Positions 33,187-42,281 of a DNA stretch of 64,000 nt are shown one piece after another (the stretch's first letter is position 1; the number at the start of each line of letters is the position of its first letter). The DNA lies in assembly GCA_963774415.1 (NCBI GenBank), contig CAVZEU010000008.1, positions 1-64,000 of the forward strand, in the 5' to 3' direction. This DNA is from SZUA-36 sp963774415 (GTDB lineage Bacteria; Pseudomonadota; Gammaproteobacteria; Xanthomonadales; SZUA-36). Under the pieces are notes generated by a model. It saw only the letters and a list, made by a program, of their open reading frames with translations. It was not told where the DNA came from and did no database searches. Position numbers and translations under genes: made by a program.

Positions 33187-34570
33187 TAACGCCGTCGAGG
33201 TCTGGATCGTCGACGATGACGAAGCCATTCGCTTCGTGCTCGAGCGGGCCCTCAATCGCGCCGGCTACGAAACGCGTTGTTTTACCACCGTGGGCGCCGT
33301 CAGCGCGGCGCTGAGGGGCGCCAAGCCAGCCGTCATCATCACCGATATCCGGCTGCCGGACGCGGACGGGTTGAACGTGTTGCAGGTATTGCGGGAGGCG
33401 GATATCGAAGTTCCGGTCATCGCCATGACGGCGTTTTCGGATCTTGACCAGGCGGTCTCGGCGTTCCAGTCGGGCGTCTTCGACTACCTGCCCAAACCGT
33501 TCGACCTCGACCAGGTCATGGCCGTGGTGGCGCGCGCTTCGGCGGTGACGGTCAAAAAGCCGGTCGGGGAAGCGTCGCTGGACTCGAGCCGGTTGATCGG
33601 CGATTCACCGAAAATGCAGGAGGTATTCAGGTCGATAGGCCGCCTGTCGCGTTCGAGCATCAGCGTTCTCTTGACGGGAGAGACCGGCACCGGCAAAGAA
33701 CTGGTCGCCCGGGCCCTGCACCAGCACAGTCCACGCTCTCGCGGTCCGTTCGTCGCCATCAATACCGCGGCCGTGCCCGCCGAGTTACTGGAATCGGAAC
33801 TGTTCGGTCACGAGCGGGGTTCCTTTACCGGCGCGCACGCGCAGCGCCCGGGCCGTTTCGAGGAGGCGGCCGGCGGCACGCTGTTCCTGGATGAAATCGG
33901 CGACATGCCGCTGCCGTTGCAGACCCGCTTGTTGCGCGTGCTGGCGGAGGGCGACTACTACCGCGTCGGCGGCAAGGACCTGCTCCGCGCGGACGTTCGC
34001 ATCATCGCCGCAACCCACCAGGACTTGCAGCGGAGAATCGCACAGGGCCATTTTCGCGAAGACCTCTATCATCGGCTGAACGTCATCGGCATCCGGTTGC
34101 CGCCGTTGCGCGAACGCGTGGAGGATATTCCGATGTTGGCGCGCCACTTTCTGCGTCTCGCTGCCGCCGAAATGGACCTGGAAGAAAAACACCTGGTGCC
34201 CGAGACCATCGAACTGATGCAGCAATCGCCCTGGCCCGGCAACATCCGGCAGTTGCAGAATCTTTGCCAACAGCTCTGCGTCATGGCGCCGGGCGAGATG
34301 ATCCTGCCGGAGGACCTGCCGCCCGGCCTGAGGGAAGAAGTGGCCGGCGAAATCGGCGAGGACTGGACGGAAGGCCTGCGTCGCTGGGCCAATTTGGCAC
34401 TGTCACGGGGCCAGCAGGAACTGCTGGGTGAGGCCCGTGGACAATTGGAGCGTACGATCTTCGACTGCGCGCTGAACTATACCGGCGGCAAGCGCGTCGA
34501 GGCGGCCCGTTTGCTCGGTTTGGGGCGCAACACGCTGACCCGAAAACTGAAGGAATTCGAAGAAAGCTGA
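33179..34570 (+). CDS. glnG: Nitrogen response regulator NtrC (GlnG), sigma54 activator
   Basis: 463 residues, GTG start overlapping ntrB. The receiver domain is at 1-120 (acidic pocket DDD 12-14, phosphorylation D56 in IITDIRLPD, K106). The AAA+ domain at about 138-375 has Walker A GETGTGKE (167-174), Walker B GGTLFLDEIGDMP and a sigma54-contact loop reading GSFTGA (214-219), not the usual GAFTGA. A Fis-type HTH closes the protein (VEAARLLGLGRNTLTRKLKE). Phosphorylated oligomers bind the NtrC boxes seen upstream of glnK and glnA. The loop variant is the only oddity. Confidence 0.95.
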   Translation: MTDNAVEVWIVDDDEAIRFVLERALNRAGYETRCFTTVGAVSAALRGAKPAVIITDIRLPDADGLNVLQVLREADIEVPVIAMTAFSDLDQAVSAFQSGVFDYLPKPFDLDQVMAVVARASAVTVKKPVGEASLDSSRLIGDSPKMQEVFRSIGRLSRSSISVLLTGETGTGKELVARALHQHSPRSRGPFVAINTAAVPAELLESELFGHERGSFTGAHAQRPGRFEEAAGGTLFLDEIGDMPLPLQTRLLRVLAEGDYYRVGGKDLLRADVRIIAATHQDLQRRIAQGHFREDLYHRLNVIGIRLPPLRERVEDIPMLARHFLRLAAAEMDLEEKHLVPETIELMQQSPWPGNIRQLQNLCQQLCVMAPGEMILPEDLPPGLREEVAGEIGEDWTEGLRRWANLALSRGQQELLGEARGQLERTIFDCALNYTGGKRVEAARLLGLGRNTLTRKLKEFEES

Positions 34571-34592
34571 GAATCCGGCGGCGTCGCGGCGG

Positions 34593-35054
34593 TCAGGCCG
34601 GCGGTACCCGCAGCCGGAATGTCACCGGCCCGTCGTTTACCAGGCTGAGCCGCATGTGGGCGCCGAAGCGGCCGCTCTGGACCCCCGGGAGCACCTCCCG
34701 CGCCCGTTCCAGCAGGTAATCGAACAGGCGCCGCGCCGCCGCCGGCTCGGCCGCGTGCGCAAAGCTTGGCCGGTTGCCCTTATTGGTATCAGCGGCCAGC
34801 GTGAACTGCGATACCAGCATCAGCTCACCACCCGCCTGCCTCAGGTCGAGGTTCATGCGCCCCGCCGCATCGGGAAATATCCTGTACGCCAGGACGCGTT
34901 CCAGCAGACGTTCCGCCTGGGTTTCTGTGTCGCCCTTCTCGACCGCCACCAGGGCCATGATACCCGCCCCGATAGCACCGACAACGGCCTCGCCAGAAGA
35001 ATTTTCGTTAACAACGACACTGGCTTCCGATACCCTTTGTATCAATGCGATCAT
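34593..35054 (-). CDS. dtd: D-aminoacyl-tRNA deacylase
   Basis: 153 residues from the ATG at 35052-35054 (MIALIQRVSEASVVVNENSS). It has the DTD motifs SQFTLA (catalytic threonine region, about 86-91), NKGNRPSF (about 96-103) and, near the end, NDGPVTFRL, whose Gly-cisPro pair screens out L-aminoacyl-tRNA. It hydrolyses D-aminoacyl and mischarged glycyl tRNAs in the cytosol. A short insertion after residue 18 (NENSSGEAV) makes it slightly longer than the 145-residue norm. It is convergent with ntrC. Confidence 0.95.
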   Translation of the reverse strand: MIALIQRVSEASVVVNENSSGEAVVGAIGAGIMALVAVEKGDTETQAERLLERVLAYRIFPDAAGRMNLDLRQAGGELMLVSQFTLAADTNKGNRPSFAHAAEPAAARRLFDYLLERAREVLPGVQSGRFGAHMRLSLVNDGPVTFRLRVPPA

Positions 35055-35242
35055 TTCCAAGCGAACTCGAAACCGTGAAAGATACCGCACAGTTTAACCC
35101 GCCTGTTGCACCAGTATCCCGGAAGCTGGTTAAGAACCGGTGCGGCTGGGCGCCGGGCGGGACCGAGAGCCATGGCCGTAGCCATGGCTGGAGAGAAGCC
35201 CGATGGGGTTGAAGCGGGCATGATTTCGCCGGAGGGTCGGCA

Positions 35243-36151
35243 GTGAAAGTACTGTTGGTTCGCGGCTTGATGCGCGTATTCAGCTGGATCGGTCCGCGGG
35301 CGGCTGCGGTGATCGCACCGCTTTTGGCCGTGCCGCTGTGGTTGCTGTCCGCCCGCAAGCGGCATGTAACCCGGACCAACCTCGAGTCCGCCTACCCGCA
35401 TATGGACAGGCGCCAAGTGGGTCGGATAGCGCGTGCCAGCATCGTGCATTACGTTCGCGGCGTGCTGGAAACCGGCATGGTGTGGCACTGGCGGCCGGAC
35501 AGGCTGCTCCGTTGCTTTGATGAAGCCGTGGGCCTGGAGGTGCTGCAGACGGCCCGCCGCCGCGGCAAGGGACTCATCATCGCGGCGCCGCACTTCGGCG
35601 CCTGGGAATTGCTCGGTCAGTACCTGCGGCGGTTGCAGGTCTCGGCCGCGTTGTACAAGCCCGGCAGGCAGCCGGAGATCGAGTCTCTGTTGCTGGAAAA
35701 GCGGGCAGGCGAGGGCGGCGTCATGGTGCCGGCCACGCCTGCGGGACTGCGGCAGCTGTACAGGCTGTTGCAGGCGGACGGGGCTGTCATGCTGTTGCCT
35801 GACCAGGAGCCCAGTCTCGGCGCCGGCCGTTTCGCCCCGTTTTACGGCATCGAGACCCTGAGCAGCGTGCTGTTGCCGAGACTGGCGCAAAAAACCGGTG
35901 CGGCGGTCGTCTGGGCCGTTTGTGAACGGCTGCCGAAGGGCCGCTATCGCGTGCGCCTGTTCCCGGCCTCGACGGATCTTCGCGACACGGACCTTCGCAC
36001 CGCACTGACGGCCATGAACCGGGACATGGAGCGCTGCATCGAGGTGGACACGCGCCAGTACCTCTGGGCGTACAAGCGCTTCCGGACGCGGCCGCCGGGG
36101 GAGCCGCCCTTTTACCGCTCGTTTAGGCACCGCGATAAGCAGCGTCCGTGA
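35243..36151 (+). CDS. Lysophospholipid/lipid A acyltransferase, LpxL (HtrB) family
   Basis: 302 residues. An N-terminal membrane anchor (about 15-35) is followed by the acyltransferase HX4E motif HFGAWE (H117, E122) in GKGLIIAAPHFGAWELLGQY, then VMLLPDQEPSLGAGRFAPFY and the C-terminal RQYLWAYKRFRTRPPGE. The motifs are those of late acyltransferases that add secondary acyl chains to lipid A at the inner membrane face; the closest alternative is a related lipid acyltransferase. It is a monocistronic gene, convergent with trkH. Confidence 0.88.
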   Translation: MKVLLVRGLMRVFSWIGPRAAAVIAPLLAVPLWLLSARKRHVTRTNLESAYPHMDRRQVGRIARASIVHYVRGVLETGMVWHWRPDRLLRCFDEAVGLEVLQTARRRGKGLIIAAPHFGAWELLGQYLRRLQVSAALYKPGRQPEIESLLLEKRAGEGGVMVPATPAGLRQLYRLLQADGAVMLLPDQEPSLGAGRFAPFYGIETLSSVLLPRLAQKTGAAVVWAVCERLPKGRYRVRLFPASTDLRDTDLRTALTAMNRDMERCIEVDTRQYLWAYKRFRTRPPGEPPFYRSFRHRDKQRP

Positions 36152-36221
36152 GTTTCAATGCAAACCCACGTAGGTAGGGATCACAATATCCGCTGGTCCA
36201 TTCGCAGCGCCGCCGGATAGT

Positions 36222-36295
36222 CGCATCCGGGACACGCTCAGGGCGTCCCTGCGCGCTCGGCATCCGTTCCCGACAGATGCACGGTCCCGTATGCG
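36222..36295 (-). repeat. Structured extragenic repeat, copy 2 (inverted)
   Basis: Read on the minus strand: an outer arm CGCATACGGGAC pairs with GTCCCGGATGCG (one mismatch). Inside lies GCATCTG-TCGGGAA-CGGATGC (one G-T pair), GAGCG, then 20 bases holding a small hairpin CAGGG-ACG-CCCTG before GTCCC. The inner part matches the copies at 12.6 and 44.9 kb. It lies between the convergent acyltransferase gene and trkH. Confidence 0.75.
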
Positions 36296-36318
36296 GCTTA
36301 CCCGGCGCCGCCGCGGGG

Positions 36319-37770
36319 CTAGTCGCGCCAGAACGCGGGCGTGAACAGCACCAGCAGCGTGAAGATTTCCAGGCGGCCGATCAGCATCGCGAAAGTCAGG
36401 ATCAGTTTCGCCGGCGCATTCAGGCTGGCGTAGTTCGAGGTCACGTCGCCGAGACCCGGGCCCGTGTTGGTGATACAGGAGGCGGCTGCCGAGAACGCCG
36501 TGATGGGTTCCACGCCGAAGCCGTTCAGTGCAATGGTGATCAGGACGAATACCGAGACATACAAAAAGAAGAATCCCCACACCGCATCGATGACGGTCGT
36601 CGATGTCTTGCGGCCGCCAACCTTGACCGGAAAGACGGCGTGCGGATGAATCAGTCGCAGGACTTCGCGGATCGCCTGGCGGTACAACAGGATCACTCGC
36701 ATGACCTTGATGCCGCCGGCGGTGCTGCCGCCGCAACCGCCGATAAAGCCAACGCAAATCATCAGGATCGGCATGAAGCCGGACCAGGCGGCGAAGTTCT
36801 CCGTGGTGAAGCCGGTCGTCGTCATCATCGAGACGACGTGAAAGGCGGCGTGCCGGAAAGACTCCGCGATGCTCGAATACGTGCCATGCAGGTACAGGGC
36901 GATCGCGACCAGCGTCGATATGCCCAGCAATATGGACACGTAGGCCTTGACCTCGGTATCGAGCAGGTAGGGTTGTGCGCTGGCCTGCCGCCAGGCCAGG
37001 AAGTGAATCGCGAAATTGACACCCGCCGCCATCATGAATACGGTGGCGATGGCTTCGAGCGTCGGACTGTGGAACCAGCCAAAACCGGCGTCGTGGGTTG
37101 AGTAGCCGCCGGTGGCCAGCGTGCTGAATGCATGCCCGACCGCGTCGAACAACGACATGCCGCCCAGCCAGTAGGACAGCGCGCATAACACCGTGATGCC
37201 GGTATAGACCAGGTACAGGGACTTGGCGGTTTCCGTGATCCGCGGGGTCAGCTTGCTGTCCTTGAACGGTCCCGGCGTTTCCGCCCGGTACAACTGCATG
37301 CCGCCGATACGCAGCATCGGCAGGATGGCGACCGCCAGAATGACGATACCGAGGCCCCCCAGCCACTGCAGCTGCTGGCGGTAGAACAGCACGCCCCGCG
37401 GCAGGCTTTCGATATTGGTCAGGATCGTCGCGCCGGTGGTGGTCAGACCCGACATGGTTTCAAACACGGCGTCCACGTAGGAAATCTGCGGGGCTTTCAG
37501 CAACACGAACGGCAGCGCGCCGACCATGGTCACGAAACACCAGCACGCCGCTGTGATGACGAAACCGTCCCGCAAGCGCAACTCTGCCCGCACCTTGCGC
37601 ACCGGCAGGTAAATGACCATGCCCGCGACAACCAGAATCAATGCGCTGATGACGAATATCTTGAGCGTATGCTCTTGATACCACAGCGAAACCAGGGCGG
37701 GCGGTATCATCATCAGGCTGGCTCCCGCCATGATGAAGCCCAGGACTTTCTGCACCGTTGCCGTTCTCAT
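36319..37770 (-). CDS. trkH: Trk potassium uptake, membrane subunit TrkH
   Basis: 483 residues from the ATG at 37768-37770 (MRTATVQKVLGFIMAGASLM), preceded by GGAG; an upstream ATG would overlap trkA by 38 bases. Ten or so membrane helices. Four K+ selectivity segments are visible: SGLTTTGATILTNIE, FSTLATGGYSTHDAGFG, SMMTTTGFTTENFAAW and SCITNTGPGLGDV. The gating-loop region GGCGGSTAGGIKVMR is intact. It takes up K+ at the inner membrane together with the cytosolic TrkA ring. It starts 10 bp after trkA ends. Confidence 0.95.
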   Translation of the reverse strand: MRTATVQKVLGFIMAGASLMMIPPALVSLWYQEHTLKIFVISALILVVAGMVIYLPVRKVRAELRLRDGFVITAACWCFVTMVGALPFVLLKAPQISYVDAVFETMSGLTTTGATILTNIESLPRGVLFYRQQLQWLGGLGIVILAVAILPMLRIGGMQLYRAETPGPFKDSKLTPRITETAKSLYLVYTGITVLCALSYWLGGMSLFDAVGHAFSTLATGGYSTHDAGFGWFHSPTLEAIATVFMMAAGVNFAIHFLAWRQASAQPYLLDTEVKAYVSILLGISTLVAIALYLHGTYSSIAESFRHAAFHVVSMMTTTGFTTENFAAWSGFMPILMICVGFIGGCGGSTAGGIKVMRVILLYRQAIREVLRLIHPHAVFPVKVGGRKTSTTVIDAVWGFFFLYVSVFVLITIALNGFGVEPITAFSAAASCITNTGPGLGDVTSNYASLNAPAKLILTFAMLIGRLEIFTLLVLFTPAFWRD

Positions 37771-37780
37771 GTCCGCTCCG

Positions 37781-39157
37781 TCAGACGAAGGTTGCGCTGA
37801 CCTGGAACAGGCGCTCAACGATATGGATCTTCTTCTTGTCCGGAACGAACAGCAGGACGTGGTCGTTTTCTTCGATGACCGTGTCGTGGTGTGCGATGAT
37901 GACGTCCTCGCCGCGCACGATGGCGCTGATGGTCGTGTCTTCCGGCAGGTCCAGGTCCTCTACCGCACGGCCGACGACCTTGGAACTGCGCCGGTCGCCC
38001 AGCGCGATGGCTTCGATCGCCTCGGCCACGCCCCGCCGCAGCGAATGCACGCGCACGATGCTGCCTTTGCGGATATGGGCCAGCAGCGCACCGATCGTGA
38101 CCTGTTTCGGCGACACGGCAATGTCGATCGCGCCCGACTCCATCAGGTCGACGTAGGAAGGCCGGTTGATGATCGTGATGACTTTTTTCGCCCCCATGCG
38201 TTTGGCCTGCAGGGACGACAGGATATTGGCTTCGTCGTCGTTGGTCAGCACGCAGTAGACGTCCGTGTTCTCGATCGCTTCTTCCCGCAGCAGGTTTTCA
38301 TCGGCGCAATCGCCGACCAGCACGATGGTCTTGGTGAGTTCCTCGGCGATCGTCTCGGCCCGGTGCGGGTCGCGTTCGATGATTTTCACGTGGTGCTCGC
38401 GCTCCAGCCGCTGCGCCAGGTTCTTGCCGATGTTGCCGCCACCGGCCAGTATCACGCGCCGCACCGGGTTGGCCAGCGGCCGCAGTTCTTTCATGACGGA
38501 GAGGATATGCCGCTGGGCGGCGAGGAAATAGACCAGGTCGTTTTCCTCGATGACGGTGCTGCCGTCCGGAATCTTCAGTTTGCCCTGCCGATATATGGCG
38601 GTCACGCGCGTGTCCGCCTGCGCCGGCAGGTGCTCGCGCAGCGTCGCCAGTTTCTGCCCGACCAAAAGACCGCCGGCCTCGGCCCTGGTCGCCACCAGTT
38701 GGGCTTTGTCGTCGGCAAAATTCATGACCTCGAGCGCACCGGGGTACTCGATCAGGTAAGCGATGTATTCGGTCAGCAGCAACTCCGGGCTGATCAGCAG
38801 GTCGATCGGCGAATGTTCGCGCTGGAACAGTTCGGGGTGCCCCGTGTATTCGGAGGACCGGACACGCGCCACGCGGGTCGGCACGTTGTACAGCGAATAG
38901 GCGATCTGGCACGCGACCATATTGACTTCGTCGGAACTGGTCAGGGCGACGATGAGGTCGGCGTCCTCGATGCCCGCTCTCTCCATGACCCTGGGATGCG
39001 AGGCGTGCCCGACGACCCCGCGTATGTCCATCTGGTCCTGCAACTCCTTCAACCGCATCTCGTCGATATCGACAATAGTGATGTCGTTATCTTCATGCGC
39101 CAGTGAATTGGCAACGGTGGAACCCACCTGGCCGGCCCCTAGTATGACGATTTTCAC
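37781..39157 (-). CDS. trkA: Trk potassium uptake regulator TrkA
   Basis: 458 residues, GTG start sharing one base with the ntrX stop. There are two RCK halves: the first has MKIVILGAGQVGSTVANSLA (nucleotide site) and ITIVDIDEMRLKELQD; the second has RVILAGGGNIGKNLAQRLER and VKIIERDPHRAETIAEEL. Each half ends in a TrkA-C domain (for example LRRGVAEAIEAIALGDRRSS). It is the NAD(H)/ATP-binding cytosolic ring that gates TrkH. The tight ntrX-trkA-trkH linkage is common in gammaproteobacteria and suggests co-regulation. Confidence 0.96.
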   Translation of the reverse strand: MKIVILGAGQVGSTVANSLAHEDNDITIVDIDEMRLKELQDQMDIRGVVGHASHPRVMERAGIEDADLIVALTSSDEVNMVACQIAYSLYNVPTRVARVRSSEYTGHPELFQREHSPIDLLISPELLLTEYIAYLIEYPGALEVMNFADDKAQLVATRAEAGGLLVGQKLATLREHLPAQADTRVTAIYRQGKLKIPDGSTVIEENDLVYFLAAQRHILSVMKELRPLANPVRRVILAGGGNIGKNLAQRLEREHHVKIIERDPHRAETIAEELTKTIVLVGDCADENLLREEAIENTDVYCVLTNDDEANILSSLQAKRMGAKKVITIINRPSYVDLMESGAIDIAVSPKQVTIGALLAHIRKGSIVRVHSLRRGVAEAIEAIALGDRRSSKVVGRAVEDLDLPEDTTISAIVRGEDVIIAHHDTVIEENDHVLLFVPDKKKIHIVERLFQVSATFV

Positions 39158-40536
39158 TATTTATCCTCGGTGCGTGTAACGGTTCGGGGATTGATGCCGA
39201 GCGACCGCAGTTTGCGGTAAAGATGGGTTCTTTCCATGCCGACGGACTCGGACAGCTTACCGACGCTGCCGCCGGCCTTTTTCAATTGGTAGATGAGGTA
39301 GTCACGCTCGAACTGCTCGCGCGCCTCGCGCAAGGGCTTGTCGAACAGGCCCTGGCGGTTTTCACCCGATGGCCCTGGCGCGACCCCGCTGCTGCGCATG
39401 GCCTGCTCGACTTCCTGCACTGAAACATCGCCTTCACCGCCGAGCACCAGCAGGTGCTGAACCAGGTTACGCAGTTCGCGCACGTTACCGGGCCAATCGT
39501 GGTTGCGCATCCGGTTTTGCACGGCAACCGGGAATGACCGGTACGGCAGGTTTTGCTGGTTCGGAAACCAGTCACAATAAAACCTGACGAGGTCCGGGAT
39601 GTCCTCGGGTCTCTCGCGCAAAGGGGCAATCCTCAGCGGCAGCACGTTGAGACGGAGATAAAGGGCGTCCAGAATCCGGCCCGCGCTCACCAGTTGCTCA
39701 ACGTTGTCGGCGGCGCTGCTGATGATGCGGCACTCGAGGGGCCGGGGGTTCGTGTCACCGGCAGGTGTGAAATGCCCCGCCGCCAGCACGTCCGCGAGCA
39801 GTTGCTGGGTTCGCTCCGCTATTTTCTGCAATTCGGGAATGAACAGCGTCCCTCCCGCGGCGCGCTGCAACACCCCACTGACGGGCGAATCGGCATTCGC
39901 TTTGCCGAAAAGATAAGTGGATGCATCGTCGTCCGCCAGGCGGCCGTGGTCCAGTATGAAAAAGTCTTCCGCGGCCCGGGACAGGCGGTGGATGTATCGC
40001 GCCAGCATTTCGCGGTCGGTGCCCGGCTCACCGCTGATGAGCACCGGCAGTCGGTGGTTGGCTGCCTGCTTTGCACGGTTGCGCAACAGCTGCATCGCCG
40101 GGCTGCCGCCCAATGGTTCGAGCGCCTCGTCAAGGCTTGTCTCGGCAGCCGGGTCGCGGGTTTGCGGCTTGGTTGCCAGGGCCTTGCTGACCGTCGCCAG
40201 CAACTTGGCCAGTGACAACGGCTTCTGCACGAAATCGAAAGCACCGAGGCGCGTCGCCTCGACCGCCGTTTCCAACGTGCCGTGGCCGGACATGATAACG
40301 ACCTGCGAGGCGCGCCCCGGAATGGCGGCCCACTCCTTCAACAGCGAAATGCCGTCGATGTCCGGCATCCAGATGTCCAGCAGGACGAGGTCGGGCTTGA
40401 GTTGCGTGTGCGCCAGGCGCGCGCTTTCGCCGTCACCCGCCACGGCCACGCTGTAACCCTCGTCTTCCAGGATTTCCTGAACGAGTTGTCGAATATCGGG
40501 CTCGTCGTCAACGACCAGAATCTGCGCTTGCGACAT
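39157..40536 (-). CDS. ntrX: NtrX-like response regulator with a degenerate AAA+ domain
   Basis: 459 residues from the ATG at 40534-40536 (MSQAQILVVDDEPDIRQLVQ). The receiver is complete (D9-D11 pocket, D54 in LVLLDIWMPDIDG, K105). The central domain is decayed: Walker A reads GEPGTDRE (169-176) without the GK, the sigma54-contact GAFTGA is replaced by KANADSP, and Walker B reads GGTLFIPELQ without DE. The C-terminal HTH remains (GSVGKLSESVGMERTHLYRK). It should bind DNA but cannot be a normal sigma54-activating ATPase. Its partner NtrY is encoded at 60348, about 20 kb away. Confidence 0.9.
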   Translation of the reverse strand: MSQAQILVVDDEPDIRQLVQEILEDEGYSVAVAGDGESARLAHTQLKPDLVLLDIWMPDIDGISLLKEWAAIPGRASQVVIMSGHGTLETAVEATRLGAFDFVQKPLSLAKLLATVSKALATKPQTRDPAAETSLDEALEPLGGSPAMQLLRNRAKQAANHRLPVLISGEPGTDREMLARYIHRLSRAAEDFFILDHGRLADDDASTYLFGKANADSPVSGVLQRAAGGTLFIPELQKIAERTQQLLADVLAAGHFTPAGDTNPRPLECRIISSAADNVEQLVSAGRILDALYLRLNVLPLRIAPLRERPEDIPDLVRFYCDWFPNQQNLPYRSFPVAVQNRMRNHDWPGNVRELRNLVQHLLVLGGEGDVSVQEVEQAMRSSGVAPGPSGENRQGLFDKPLREAREQFERDYLIYQLKKAGGSVGKLSESVGMERTHLYRKLRSLGINPRTVTRTEDK

Positions 40537-40651
40537 CAGAGACAAGGGCGGCTGTGGTAAGGAAGCAACAGAATACCCCAACCGGCGTTCGAGTCAACAC
40601 CCACGGTGTGTTTTCGCGCCGCGGCCCCGGGCGGGACCGCGGTCAGGCCTG

Positions 40652-41314
40652 TTATGCGCCGGCTTTACTCGCGGCTTGGTTGTGTTCTTTCTCGGTCAGG
40701 AAACGCAAGATGTCGATCATGGCGTCGAGTGTCGGCACGTCCTTGCTGGCTTCGATCCGGTACTTGCGGTTCACGATCAGCGTCGGGGTACCCTTGACGC
40801 CCCATTCCTGCACGTCGCGCTGATCCCTTCGCACCTCGGCATCGACGGCGAAGGAATTGAAGTCGGCGATGAATTCCTTCTTGTCGACCCCAAACGTGCT
40901 GTAGAAGTCGGCCAGGTCATCGAGGCTGTGGAATTGCTTGTGCTGTCTCCAGATGGCGTCCATCATCGGCACGTGGCTCATCTCGGCGATGCCCATCATC
41001 TCGGCGGTAACATACGCGCGCGCCAGCAGGGCCCAGCTGCGATGACCGAAAGCCACCGGAACGCGGTCGAGCTTGACCCACGCGGGCTTGGTTTTTTTCC
41101 AGTTTTGCATGTAGGGCTCGAAATTATCGCAGTGCGGGCAGGCGTAACTGAACACCTCGGTAACCTCCACCGTATCGGAATCGGCCGGTGCGCTCGCCTG
41201 CTCGATCCTGAAATAATGCACGCCTTCCTTGTATTTGCCGCCCTGATCGGTTTGTGCACACGCGGCCAGGCTGAAAATAAGCAGCCCCAGGGTAATAAAC
41301 AGTTTTTTCATCAT
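40652..41314 (-). CDS. dsbA: Thiol:disulfide oxidoreductase DsbA, lipoprotein type
   Basis: 220 residues from the ATG at 41312-41314, behind AGGA. The N-terminus has a lipobox-like LAAC (C19), so it may be a lipoprotein. The thioredoxin fold has the active site CPHC (59-62) in VFSYACPHCDNFEPYMQNW and the cis-proline loop GVKGTPTLIVN. It oxidises cysteine pairs in periplasmic proteins. The gene lies 73 bp downstream of cytochrome c4, the same pairing as in pseudomonads. Confidence 0.92.
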   Translation of the reverse strand: MMKKLFITLGLLIFSLAACAQTDQGGKYKEGVHYFRIEQASAPADSDTVEVTEVFSYACPHCDNFEPYMQNWKKTKPAWVKLDRVPVAFGHRSWALLARAYVTAEMMGIAEMSHVPMMDAIWRQHKQFHSLDDLADFYSTFGVDKKEFIADFNSFAVDAEVRRDQRDVQEWGVKGTPTLIVNRKYRIEASKDVPTLDAMIDILRFLTEKEHNQAASKAGA

Positions 41315-41387
41315 TCTCGCGTTCCTGCTTGTCACTATGTCCAGTACAGTTTAAAGACCCTGTTACGGCGGGCTTGTTCCCGCCGGT

Positions 41388-42023
41388 TCATTCAGAGGAG
41401 GGGGCGATATCGTGCAAACCCTCGATATAACTGGCAACAGCCTTGATTTCGTCTGCGGTCATCCGCAACGTAACAGCGTCCATGATCTGGCTGCCGCTGT
41501 CGTTGGCACCCCAGTTCTGGCCGTCCTTGAAGCGGGTCAGCATGCTCGCGGTGTAGGTGGCGTGCTGCCCCGCGAGCAGCGGGAAACCGGCCAGTGGGAT
41601 GCCGTCGCCACCGGGACCATGGCAGGCCATGCAGGCCGGCACGTTGGTTTTCGCATTGCCGGTCCGAAACAGCCGTTGACCGGCTTCCAGCAGGGCCTTG
41701 TCGGCGACCCCGCGTTTGCGTTTCTGGCTGGAAAAATAAGCTGCCAGGTCGGCGATATCCTGATCACTGAGACCCGTGGCGATACCGGCCATTTCGGGCA
41801 CCTTCCTGGCGCCGCTCCTGATCAGCTTGATCTGCTTTTCCAGGTAACCGACATGCTGGCCGGAAAGCTTGGGGAAGTTGGGCGCAGCGCTGTTCCCGTC
41901 CGCGCCGTGGCAGGCCGCGCACACGGCTGCCTTGGTCTGGCCGGCGGCAGCGTCGCCCGCGGCGAACGCCGGCAATGAGATCAGCAATGACAGACCCAGG
42001 GCAATTTGCAAAAAGAACTTCAT
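41388..42023 (-). CDS. Dihaem cytochrome c4
   Basis: 211 residues from the ATG at 42021-42023. A signal peptide ends at AFA, followed by two cytochrome c domains with haem motifs CAACH (in AAVCAACHGADGNSAAPNFP) and CMACH (in VPACMACHGPGGDGIPLAGF), each with a downstream Met-ligand region. Cytochrome c4 is a periplasmic electron carrier to terminal oxidases. It is divergent from engB and upstream of dsbA; this engB/c4/dsbA grouping is typical near polA. Confidence 0.95.
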   Translation of the reverse strand: MKFFLQIALGLSLLISLPAFAAGDAAAGQTKAAVCAACHGADGNSAAPNFPKLSGQHVGYLEKQIKLIRSGARKVPEMAGIATGLSDQDIADLAAYFSSQKRKRGVADKALLEAGQRLFRTGNAKTNVPACMACHGPGGDGIPLAGFPLLAGQHATYTASMLTRFKDGQNWGANDSGSQIMDAVTLRMTADEIKAVASYIEGLHDIAPSSE

Positions 42024-42281
42024 TTCGTGTTCTCCACGATAATTTCCGGTCAATCAACACATTCGCAGCCTGCTGGACTTGGATTGGCCCGGGCTGAAAA
42101 CCGCATTTGTCCTGGTCATCCGCCCGGACGCTGCCATGCAAATCCCGGGGAACGGATAACCTGGTTCAAACTGGCTTGCCACCGCCGCGGCCGGCAAGTT
42201 CGACAGGCTGCCAACCTGTTATTATCCTGTTTTCACACCGGGCGTGCCAGTGATAACGCCGGAAAAAAATGAGAATCTTCG

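Noticed and set aside
42199..42225. Possible sigma70 promoter before engB (TTCGAC / TATTAT)
   Set aside because: The spacing is only 15 bases and the -35 match is poor; not enough to call.
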